From the NCBI RefSeq assembly GCF_006715285.1, contig NZ_VFMX01000001.1:3410001-3474000 (forward strand): DNA of 64,000 nt, in the 5' to 3' direction. Of this stretch, positions 56,013-62,916 are shown one piece after another. The notes below the pieces were generated by a model, which saw only the letters and a program-made list of their open reading frames with translations, did no database searches and was not told the DNA's origin. Source of the DNA: Arthrobacter sp. SLBN-83. GTDB lineage: Bacteria; Actinomycetota; Actinomycetes; Actinomycetales; Micrococcaceae. The translations under genes were made by a program, and so were the position numbers. Positions within the stretch are counted from its first letter, which is position 1. The number at the start of each line of letters is the position of its first letter.

Positions 56013-56731
56013 CGGCACAGTCGACACCACGGTCCCGCAGGCGCCGCCTGCTCCTGTGGTCCGCGCTGCCGGTGCTCCTGGTGCTGTGCTTCGCCGCCAA
56101 ACTGCTCAGCCTGGGCGTCCTCGCTGACCGCGCCGCCGCCGGCTTTTCCGCCGGGAACGCTGCCGCCGTTGATGCCGCCGCCCGGGGCCTTGGATTCGCC
56201 AACGTCGTGGAGCCGCACAAGGCGCCGTTTGCGGCCGGTGACGCAGCCGTGGCCGCGGAGGACTATGCGAGTGCCAGGACGCAGTTCGAACAAGCCCTAA
56301 GCATGGTTCCCGCCAACTCGGGGGACGGGTGCATCATCCGGGTCAACCTCGTGCTGGCGATCGAACGCCTGGGTGACCAGCGGCAGCAGGCCAGGGACCC
56401 GGCGTCGGCCGTCCTGTTGTTCAAGGAAGCGCTGGCAACGGCCGGGCAGGCGCCGGAAGCCTGCCTGGCCGTGAATCCCGACACCGGCGGCCGGCTCGCT
56501 GATGCCAAGGAGAGGCTGGAGGGCAAGCTCGGCGCTGCAGGACAGGCTGCGGCCGGGACACCGGCACCAGGGGCGGACCCGCCGCCGGCCCCGTCGGCAG
56601 ATCCCCGGCAGGGCCAGCTCGACCAGCTCCAGGACAGCGCGCGGCAGGCGGAACGGGAGCGGAACAGCGGGCGCGAGCGGGAAGAGTACCTGGACAGCAG
56701 CGACGGGACAGCCGTGGAGCGCCCGTGGTAA
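56009..56731 (+). CDS. TPR-like membrane protein, BatC position
   Basis: 240 residues, GTG start with GTGA overlap. One N-terminal helix (about 14-36) after a basic stretch RSRRRR. It is followed by helical repeats resembling tetratricopeptides (AAEDYASARTQFEQALSMVP; DPASAVLLFKEALATAG). The tail is Pro/Ala then Gln/Arg/Glu-rich (QDSARQAERERNSGRERE). It ends the MoxR-DUF58-small-VWA/VWA-TPR operon. No terminator stem with a T-run was found directly downstream. Confidence 0.82.
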   Translation: MTAQSTPRSRRRRLLLWSALPVLLVLCFAAKLLSLGVLADRAAAGFSAGNAAAVDAAARGLGFANVVEPHKAPFAAGDAAVAAEDYASARTQFEQALSMVPANSGDGCIIRVNLVLAIERLGDQRQQARDPASAVLLFKEALATAGQAPEACLAVNPDTGGRLADAKERLEGKLGAAGQAAAGTPAPGADPPPAPSADPRQGQLDQLQDSARQAERERNSGREREEYLDSSDGTAVERPW

Positions 56732-56807
56732 AGGCATGCTACGGGCGAAGAAAATTCTGTTGCCTCGGAAAACCACCTGTAAAACAGTGTCTTAATTCGG
56801 CGCCGAC

Positions 56808-56837
56808 TTGTCCTGCACCCGGGACTGCCCATAGAGT
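56808..56837 (+). promoter_or_regulatory. Predicted promoter of metF-metE
   Basis: TTGTCC (56808-56813), 18-bp spacer, TAGAGT (56832-56837). Predicted transcript start is about 56844, just before a perfect palindrome GTTACCGCGGTAAC (56847-56860), which could be an operator or a 5' hairpin. Confidence 0.5.
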
Positions 56838-56843
56838 CGTGGA

Positions 56844-57061
56844 CAAGTTACCGCGGTAACGTGTCAGCGATCCTCCGTCTGGAGGGTGTGGGTGCCCCCA
56901 TGTGGGCCTGACATTTGCTCACGGACTACTTCATGCAAGGCGTAACAGTCGCGGCTGCGTCCCTGGTGGAGTCCCTCCGTGTTCCCCAAACTCAACTCAT
57001 TGCCAGTGACCCCGCCGTTTGTCGACGGGAAGCAGGCAATGGCCCAAAGCCAAGGACGCAA
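56844..57061 (+). promoter_or_regulatory. Structured leader of metF, candidate cis-regulatory RNA
   Basis: After the palindrome, GTGTCAG (56861-56867) can pair with CTGACAT (56908-56914) to close a three-way junction holding CCTCC-GTCT-GGAGG (56872-56885) and TGGG-TGCC-CCCA (56889-56900). Further on, CATTGCC (56998-57004) pairs with GGCAATG (57035-57041), just ahead of the ribosome site AAGGA (57052-57056). I do not find the core motifs of SAM-I, SAM-IV, SAH, THF or cobalamin riboswitches. The leader happens to be open in the metF frame from 56915. Confidence 0.45.
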
Positions 57062-58036
57062 ATGTCACCACCAAGCCTGATTGACGCACACCCGAACCTC
57101 TCCGATGCCGCTCCCGTAGCGCTTTCCTATGAGCTGTTCCCGCCCCGTTCGCCTGCAGCCGCGGAAACGCTCTGGACCACCATCCGGGAACTGGAAACCA
57201 CTGAGCCGGACTATGTTTCCGTAACCTATGGCGCCAGCGGCTCCAACCGGGACACCGCCGTCGAACTCATCAACCGGCTCCTGTTGGAGACCACGCTGCG
57301 GCCGCTTGCCCATCTGACCTGCGTGGGCAACAGCCCGGAGGAACTCGCCGCGATCGTGGGCGAGCTGCTGGACACCGGTGTGCGGGGCATCCTTGCCCTG
57401 CGCGGAGACCTTCCCAAGGACGCCAGCGCACCCGCCGCCGGATCCCTCCGGTACGCCCAGGACCTCATTGAACTCATCCGCCGCGTCGAGCAGCGCCGTT
57501 CGGCCCTGCTCTGTGCGGGCAAAATTGCGGTCGGCGTGGCGGCGTATCCCGCCCGCCACCCGGAATCGCCCAGCGAGGAGCACGACGTCGAGGTGCTGCT
57601 GGCCAAGCAGCGTTCCGGCGCGGACTTCGCCATCACCCAGGTGTTCTTTGAGACCCGGCACTACGCTGACCTGCTCACCAGGGCCCGCCGCGCCGGCGTG
57701 ACCATCCCCATCATCCCCGGCGTCATGCCGCTCACCAGCCTCCGCCGGCTTAACCGCCTGGGTCAGCTCACCGGCGTGGAACCCGCGCCGGAACTGATGG
57801 CCAAGCTGGCCGCCGCAGATACCGACCTGGAGCGGCTCCATATCGGAGTCGATGCCACAGTGGAGCTGGCCAACGCGGCCCTGGACGCAGGCGCCCCCGG
57901 CCTCCATATCTACACCTTCAACGAGCACCAGAGCGCGCTGGAAGTGCTGGACAAGCTCAACCTTCCCCGGCGGAGCCGTCCCGGTAACCAGCACAGCCGG
58001 CGGGAATCCGTAGCCCGCATCCAGCTCGCCAGCTGA
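57062..58036 (+). CDS. metF: Methylenetetrahydrofolate reductase
   Basis: 324 residues from the ATG at 57062, 5 nt after AAGGA. The frame is open to 56915, but those residues do not look like MetF. Beta/alpha barrel enzyme: VALSYELFPPRSP with the conserved Glu, EPDYVSVTYGASGSNRD, LAHLTCVGNSPEEL, GILALRGDLP, QRSGADFAITQVFFE, and PIIPGVMPL. FAD-dependent; makes 5-methyl-THF used by MetE encoded next. It is separated from metE by 136 bp, with only a weak GC-rich hairpin between them. Confidence 0.93.
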   Translation: MSPPSLIDAHPNLSDAAPVALSYELFPPRSPAAAETLWTTIRELETTEPDYVSVTYGASGSNRDTAVELINRLLLETTLRPLAHLTCVGNSPEELAAIVGELLDTGVRGILALRGDLPKDASAPAAGSLRYAQDLIELIRRVEQRRSALLCAGKIAVGVAAYPARHPESPSEEHDVEVLLAKQRSGADFAITQVFFETRHYADLLTRARRAGVTIPIIPGVMPLTSLRRLNRLGQLTGVEPAPELMAKLAAADTDLERLHIGVDATVELANAALDAGAPGLHIYTFNEHQSALEVLDKLNLPRRSRPGNQHSRRESVARIQLAS

Positions 58037-58172
58037 CCAAACCTGACGTTGCACCAGGCCGCCGGGTGACCGGCCGCCCCACTAAACACCTCCACCACTG
58101 CGCGCACCGTCCCGTGCTGCGTTCCTTTGCGCTGCGCTGATCGGCGCGCCCTTCCACTTCCAGGAGTACCCC

Positions 58173-60512
58173 ATGACTGAACAGAACACCCCCCGCACCC
58201 CGTTCCCGTCCGCTTCACTTCTCGGCTACCCCCGCATCGGCCGCCGCCGCGAACTCAAGAAGGCCGTGGAGGCCTACTGGGCCGGCAGGATCGACGCAGC
58301 CGCCCTGGACGCCGCCGCGAAGGACATCCAGCTGGCCACCGCCCGCCGCCTTCAGGAACTCGGCCTCACCGAAGCCGCCGCCGTGCCGGGCACCTTCTCC
58401 TACTACGACCAGGTCCTCGACACCACCGCCCACCTGGGTGCCGTGCCTGCCCGCTTCGGCAAGCTGCTCAACGCCGATGGGCAGCTGGACATCGACGGCT
58501 ACTTCACCCTGGCCCGCGGCAACAAGGAACAGCAGCCGCTCGAAATGACCAAGTGGTTCGACACGAACTACCACTACCTGGTGCCGGAAATCAGCCCGGA
58601 GACAGAGTTCACCCTGGCCTCCAGCGCCAAGGTTGATGAGTTCGCGTTCGCCCTGGCCAATGGGATCGAAATCCGCCCGTACATTGTTGGGCCGGTGACC
58701 TACCTGCTCCTGTCCAAGGCCTCCGACGACGCCCCGGCCGGTTTCGCACCGCTGTCCCGCCTCGAAGACATCCTGCCCGTCTACGTCCAGCTGCTCGAAA
58801 AGCTCGCCGACGCCGGCGCCAACTGGGTGCAGCTCGACGAGCCGGCCCTGGTGGTCGACCAGGACACCCCGGCTGCAGAGGTCGAAGCAGCTGTTGCACG
58901 GGCATATGAGGTCCTGACCGCCGCGGCCAACCGTCCGCAGATCCTCGTTTCCACCCCGTACGGCTCGCTCGAAGGCCAGCTGGGCACCCTCGCCGCCACC
59001 AACATCGAGGCCCTTCACATCGACGTCTTCAAGGGTGCCGTTCCCTCCGCCGCCGCGCTGGCGGGGCTGGGCAACAAGACCCTGGTGGCCGGCGTCGTGG
59101 ACGGCCACAACATCTGGCGCAACGACCTTGCCGCCTCCGCCGCCAAGCTGGACCAACTGAAGGCCGCCGCCGGCAAGCTCGCCGTCTCCACCTCCACCTC
59201 CACCCAGCACGTCCCGCATGACGTTGCTGAGGAAACGCAGCTGTCAGAGCAGCTCCGCAGCTGGTTGGCCTTCTCGGACCAGAAGGCCGTGGAGGTCACG
59301 ACCCTGGCGTCCTACCTCGCGGACCCGGCCTCGGCCAAGGCTGCCATCCAGGAGGCCACGGCCGTGATCGCTTCCCGCGCCACGGCGGAAGGGGTCCGCC
59401 GCACCGACGTCAGGGCCCGCACCGGAGCGCTTACCGCCGCAGACTTCACCCGCTCCGACTACGCCGTGCGCGAGGCAGCCCAGGAAGAGGCGCTGGACCT
59501 GCCGCCGCTGCCTACTACCACCATCGGCTCCTTCCCCCAGACCTCCGAGATCCGTACCGCCCGCGCCCGCAACACCAAGGGCGAGCTGAGCGATGGGCAG
59601 TACGAACAGCTCATGAAGGACGAAATCAAGCGCGTGGTGGACCTGCAGGAAGAGCTGGGCTACGACGTGCTGGTGCATGGCGAACCCGAGCGCAACGACA
59701 TGGTGCAGTACTTCGCCGAGAACCTTGAAGGCTTCGACGTCACCGTCCACGGGTGGGTCCAGTCCTACGGCTCACGCTGCACGCGCCCCTCCATCCTGTG
59801 GGGCGACGTCATCCGCAGCGCCCCCATCACCGTTAAGTGGGCCGAGTACGCACAGTCCCTGACCGCAAAGCCGATGAAGGGCATGCTCACCGGTCCGGTG
59901 ACCATCCTGGCCTGGTCCTTCGTCAGGGACGACCAGCCGCTGGCTGAGACCGCCAACCAGGTTGGCCTGGCGCTGCGGGACGAGATTGCGGACCTCCAAG
60001 CTGCAGGCATCAAGGTCATCCAGGTGGACGAGCCCGCCCTGCGCGAACTCCTCCCGCTGCGTAAGGCAGACCAGGCCGAGTACCTCAAGTGGTCGGTGGA
60101 CTCCTTCCGCCTGGCCACGGCGGGCGCCGCCGACTCCACGCAGATCCACACCCACCTCTGCTACTCGGAGTTCGGCGTGATCATCGACGCGATCGACGGC
60201 CTGGACGCCGACGTTACCTCCATCGAGGCCGCCCGCTCCCGCATGGAGGTTGTCCACGATCTCGAATGCCACGGCTTCGGCCGCGGGGTTGGTCCGGGTG
60301 TCTACGACATCCACTCGCCCCGCGTTCCCGGCGAGGCTGAGGTCACCGAGCTGCTCTCCACGGCCGTCAAGCATGTCCCGTCCCGCCAGCTTTGGGTCAA
60401 CCCGGACTGCGGCCTGAAGACCCGCGGCTACGCCGAGACCGAGGAGTCGCTGCGGAACCTGGTCAAGGCCACGCAAACGGTCCGCGCGGAACTGCTGCAA
60501 GCGGCCAAGTAA
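58173..60512 (+). CDS. metE: Cobalamin-independent methionine synthase
   Basis: 779 residues, two barrel domains. N-terminal GYPRIGRRRELKKAVEAYW, then LPTTTIGSFPQTSEIR at the start of the C-terminal barrel (about 447), YDVLVHGEPERNDMVQYF, and QVDEPALRE. The zinc ligands are in THLCYSEF (His, Cys), the following Glu region and WVNPDCGLKTR (Cys). It transfers a methyl group from 5-methyl-THF (polyglutamate) to homocysteine, the step directly after MetF. ATG start with AGGAG 8 nt upstream. No cobalamin riboswitch was seen before it. Confidence 0.96.
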   Translation: MTEQNTPRTPFPSASLLGYPRIGRRRELKKAVEAYWAGRIDAAALDAAAKDIQLATARRLQELGLTEAAAVPGTFSYYDQVLDTTAHLGAVPARFGKLLNADGQLDIDGYFTLARGNKEQQPLEMTKWFDTNYHYLVPEISPETEFTLASSAKVDEFAFALANGIEIRPYIVGPVTYLLLSKASDDAPAGFAPLSRLEDILPVYVQLLEKLADAGANWVQLDEPALVVDQDTPAAEVEAAVARAYEVLTAAANRPQILVSTPYGSLEGQLGTLAATNIEALHIDVFKGAVPSAAALAGLGNKTLVAGVVDGHNIWRNDLAASAAKLDQLKAAAGKLAVSTSTSTQHVPHDVAEETQLSEQLRSWLAFSDQKAVEVTTLASYLADPASAKAAIQEATAVIASRATAEGVRRTDVRARTGALTAADFTRSDYAVREAAQEEALDLPPLPTTTIGSFPQTSEIRTARARNTKGELSDGQYEQLMKDEIKRVVDLQEELGYDVLVHGEPERNDMVQYFAENLEGFDVTVHGWVQSYGSRCTRPSILWGDVIRSAPITVKWAEYAQSLTAKPMKGMLTGPVTILAWSFVRDDQPLAETANQVGLALRDEIADLQAAGIKVIQVDEPALRELLPLRKADQAEYLKWSVDSFRLATAGAADSTQIHTHLCYSEFGVIIDAIDGLDADVTSIEAARSRMEVVHDLECHGFGRGVGPGVYDIHSPRVPGEAEVTELLSTAVKHVPSRQLWVNPDCGLKTRGYAETEESLRNLVKATQTVRAELLQAAK

Positions 60513-60517
60513 GTGCT

Positions 60518-60561
60518 GGTTTCGACAGGTTCAACCACCGGTGGTTGGGCCTGTCGAAACC
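60518..60561. repeat. 44-nt two-tier palindrome after metE, REP-like and possible terminator
   Basis: Arms GGTTTCGACAGG (60518-60529) and CCTGTCGAAACC (60550-60561) are perfectly complementary. They enclose a 16-bp palindrome CAACCACCGGTGGTTG (60532-60547). From memory, this type of sequence recurs in intergenic regions of Arthrobacter genomes. It lies between the convergent metE and the membrane-protein gene. Confidence 0.7.
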
Positions 60562-60587
60562 TTAAGAAGCGGACGACGGCGGTTTGG

Positions 60588-61307
60588 TCACCCGAGGTGA
60601 CCGGCCGCCGTCGCCTGCTTCATCCGCCAGGCGCTGACTGCCAGCCAAACGCTTGCGGCGACGATCGCCAGGATGCCGACCAGAGTAGGCACCGAGTTGG
60701 CGTCGGAAAACCCGGATTCTCCGATGATCCACCCCTGGGACAGGTAGGCCAGCCCGGACAGCGCCATGAGTAGTCCGATGATCCGGGGAACACGATGTGT
60801 GGCAGCCACAGCAATGCCAAGCAGCACCAGTGCAGCTCCGAGCAGGAGGCTTTGGTAGCTGCGCATGCCCCATTCCAGCCAGCGGATGCCTTCGGCCGTA
60901 GCGAAACGGGCTGCTTTTTCGGGCTCCGGGGCAGCGGCCCAGGCGTCCACCGCCCGCTTCAAAGCCACGCCGTCCACCGCCTGGAGTGCCGCATAAAGCG
61001 CCAGGGCCGCGGCGGCGGAAAGGGCACCAAAGCGGGCAACCCAGGCCACAGCGTGCTGACGGACCTCAAGGGCTGCCCACAGGGAGACGAGAGCCGCGCA
61101 TACCAGCGCCATCCCCACGAACTGACCGAGGTGGACGGCGGTCCAGATGCCGCTGTTGGCGTACGCAGTGAACGAGGCAATGTGGTCGTTTGCATCATGG
61201 GACCCGGCATGGAACGCGCCGGCGAGTATCGAGGCGAGCACGCCGGCCAGGAGCAGTGACGCAGCGAGTCGAAACGTGCCGGCCCTGGGTTCTTGCATAA
61301 CTCCCAT
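60588..61307 (-). CDS. Multi-pass membrane protein, 239 aa, unknown function
   Basis: Start ATG 61307; ATG 61298 is an alternative, and neither has an ideal ribosome site. Six or so helices (about 14-34, 52-74, 84-108, 148-168, 174-192, 205-225) with few charged loops. The loop DGVALKRAVDAWAAAPEPEKAARFATAEGIRWLEWGMRSYQ lies between helices 3 and 4. No known family assigned. Directly upstream is the palindrome GGTGGTACCACC (61308-61319). Leftward, 43 bp after the DUF2004 gene, so possibly the same transcript. Confidence 0.72.
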   Translation of the reverse strand: MGVMQEPRAGTFRLAASLLLAGVLASILAGAFHAGSHDANDHIASFTAYANSGIWTAVHLGQFVGMALVCAALVSLWAALEVRQHAVAWVARFGALSAAAALALYAALQAVDGVALKRAVDAWAAAPEPEKAARFATAEGIRWLEWGMRSYQSLLLGAALVLLGIAVAATHRVPRIIGLLMALSGLAYLSQGWIIGESGFSDANSVPTLVGILAIVAASVWLAVSAWRMKQATAAGHLG

Positions 61308-61350
61308 GGTGGTACCACCGGCGCGGCGGCGCCAGAGTCGAACGCCCCGT

Positions 61351-61857
61351 TCAGGACTCCCAGACGATTTCGTCGTCCACCACGCCGTCCTGGTCGGCGC
61401 AGGCCACCAGGACCTCATCGGTGAAGTGCTGGCCCAGGGTGAAGTCCATGACGAAGTAGCGCTCGGGCTGGCCGGGATAGATGGCCACGTGGCCCAGTTT
61501 CAGGGCCTTGAGGAAGACCTCGTTGGTGAGCTGGCTGCGGTCCTGGACGCCGAACACCTTGTGCAGGTGCTCGTCCTTGAGGGCGTTGCAGTGGAAGTGC
61601 AGGTATTCCTGGGGGCTGGTGCCCTCCTGCTCAAGCTCCTCCGCGATCATTGCGCGGACCTCGTCCACCAGTTCGGGGAGGAAGCGCAGCCGGTATTCGA
61701 CCTTGCGGAGCGCGGCTTCGTCGAAGTGGTCGTGCGCGTTGATGTTCAGGTCGAGTTCCAGCGCGTGGCCCCGCAGCTCGTGCTGGGCCGCGAAGAGGTG
61801 ATCCTTGCCGTGGTTGAGCTCGATCTCCCCAAAGTGCTGGCTCGCTACCTTGTTCAT
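61351..61857 (-). CDS. DUF2004 family protein
   Basis: 168 residues, acidic, no signal or membrane helix. The pattern FGEIELNHGKDHLFAAQHELRGHALELDLNINAHDHFDEAAL, and the ending YFVMDFTLGQHFTDEVLVACADQDGVVDDEIVWES, fit DUF2004 proteins, which end in a similar VMDF-T...DE-x-LxV...ES block. Function unknown. Leftward between the membrane-protein gene and the LysR gene. Confidence 0.8.
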   Translation of the reverse strand: MNKVASQHFGEIELNHGKDHLFAAQHELRGHALELDLNINAHDHFDEAALRKVEYRLRFLPELVDEVRAMIAEELEQEGTSPQEYLHFHCNALKDEHLHKVFGVQDRSQLTNEVFLKALKLGHVAIYPGQPERYFVMDFTLGQHFTDEVLVACADQDGVVDDEIVWES

Positions 61858-61902
61858 AGTCTCAACATAGACCCGTAGGGCAGACCATTCCAGCGTTCGG
61901 CC

Positions 61903-62820
61903 CTAATTCACCGCGGTGCGCATCCCGGCAAGGGTTTCGGCCAGCAGGTCAACGAAAAGCTGCACCCGGGCTGTCTTCCGGTCGTTGATCAGCAGGGCAA
62001 ACACGTTCCGTGCCAGCCGGATTTCGGGCACGTCCAGCACCACCACGCCTGCCGGTTTGTTCCGCAGCGCCAACTCCGGAACCAGGGCCGCGCCCAGTCC
62101 CGCGGCGGCCATCTCCAGGCTGGCGTGGAAGTCGTCGCTGTGTGCCACCACGCGGGGGTGCAGGTTGCAGCCGGCGAACAGCCGCTCGATCACCATGGCG
62201 TCGCTGGTGCCGGGATGGTGCATGATCCATGGCATCTCTGAAAGGTGGTCCGCCGCCACCTTGGCATCGGCCCGGAAGCCCCAGCCCGCCGGCAGCACCA
62301 CCCGGAAGTCGTCGTCGCCGATCCATTGCCGGTTGATGGTGTTGGGCCAGGCGAAGCCCGTCTGCCCCACCTGGAACACCACCGCCAGGTCGAGGTCCCC
62401 GCCGGTGCGCAGGCCCTGGATGGTCTGGCCGGGTTCCGCAACGGATACCCGTAAATCAATGCCCAGTTTCTTCCACGCCGGGTTCTTCAGGATCCGGGGC
62501 AGCACGTAGGTGGCCAGGCTGGGGAAGATCCCCAGCCGCAGCTCCTGGCTTTCGCTGTCCTGCGTCCTTGACGCGGCGGCCATGAGTGCCTCAATGTCCG
62601 TGAGCACCTTGGCGGCATGCCGGGTCATGACGACGGCGGCCTCCGTGGGGACGACGGCACGCGCCGACCGCTGGAAGAGGGTTACGCCGGTTTCCCGCTC
62701 CAACGCGGACATCTGCTGCGAGACGGCCGATGCCGTGTAGCCGAGCGTCGCGGCGGCCGCAGCGAACGAGCCCAGCCGCGTGACCTCCAGGAGGGTCTTC
62801 AGGTGCACGGGATTTACCAC
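61903..62820 (-). CDS. LysR-family transcriptional regulator
   Basis: 305 residues from the GTG at 62820 (VVNPVHLKTLLEVTRLGSF); a GTG at 62838 is possible, but most LysR proteins start near here. The N-terminal winged HTH (about 2-62) has SFAAAAATLGYTASAVSQQMSALERETG. The C-terminal effector domain has two lobes (about 92-300; ELRLGIFPSLATYVLPRIL; AAAGLGAALVPELAL). It is divergent from the FAD oxidase-like gene 96 bp away and may control it, the common LysR layout. The effector is unknown. Confidence 0.92.
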   Translation of the reverse strand: MVNPVHLKTLLEVTRLGSFAAAAATLGYTASAVSQQMSALERETGVTLFQRSARAVVPTEAAVVMTRHAAKVLTDIEALMAAASRTQDSESQELRLGIFPSLATYVLPRILKNPAWKKLGIDLRVSVAEPGQTIQGLRTGGDLDLAVVFQVGQTGFAWPNTINRQWIGDDDFRVVLPAGWGFRADAKVAADHLSEMPWIMHHPGTSDAMVIERLFAGCNLHPRVVAHSDDFHASLEMAAAGLGAALVPELALRNKPAGVVVLDVPEIRLARNVFALLINDRKTARVQLFVDLLAETLAGMRTAVN

Positions 62821-62916
62821 CAGCCCACAGTACTGCACCCATCCGCGGCCGGTACTGCGCCGAATTGCCGTCTGTATACCCGGCCCAGCGACAAATGTTC
62901 AGCAGAGGAGCATAAG

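Noticed and set aside
53970..56030. 686-residue open frame opposite the double-VWA gene
   Set aside because: The plus-strand frame has two VWA metal sites and is coupled to neighbours; the minus frame has none of these.
56915..57061. In-frame N-terminal extension of metF
   Set aside because: The extra residues do not resemble MetF, there is no ribosome site before the upstream starts, and ATG 57062 has AAGGA at good spacing.
56844..57061. SAM-IV or cobalamin riboswitch before metF
   Set aside because: A weak likeness (GTGTCAGCG, GGGTGCCCC) was noticed, but the GGCAACCC-type core of SAM-IV and the B12 box are absent, so no known class is claimed.
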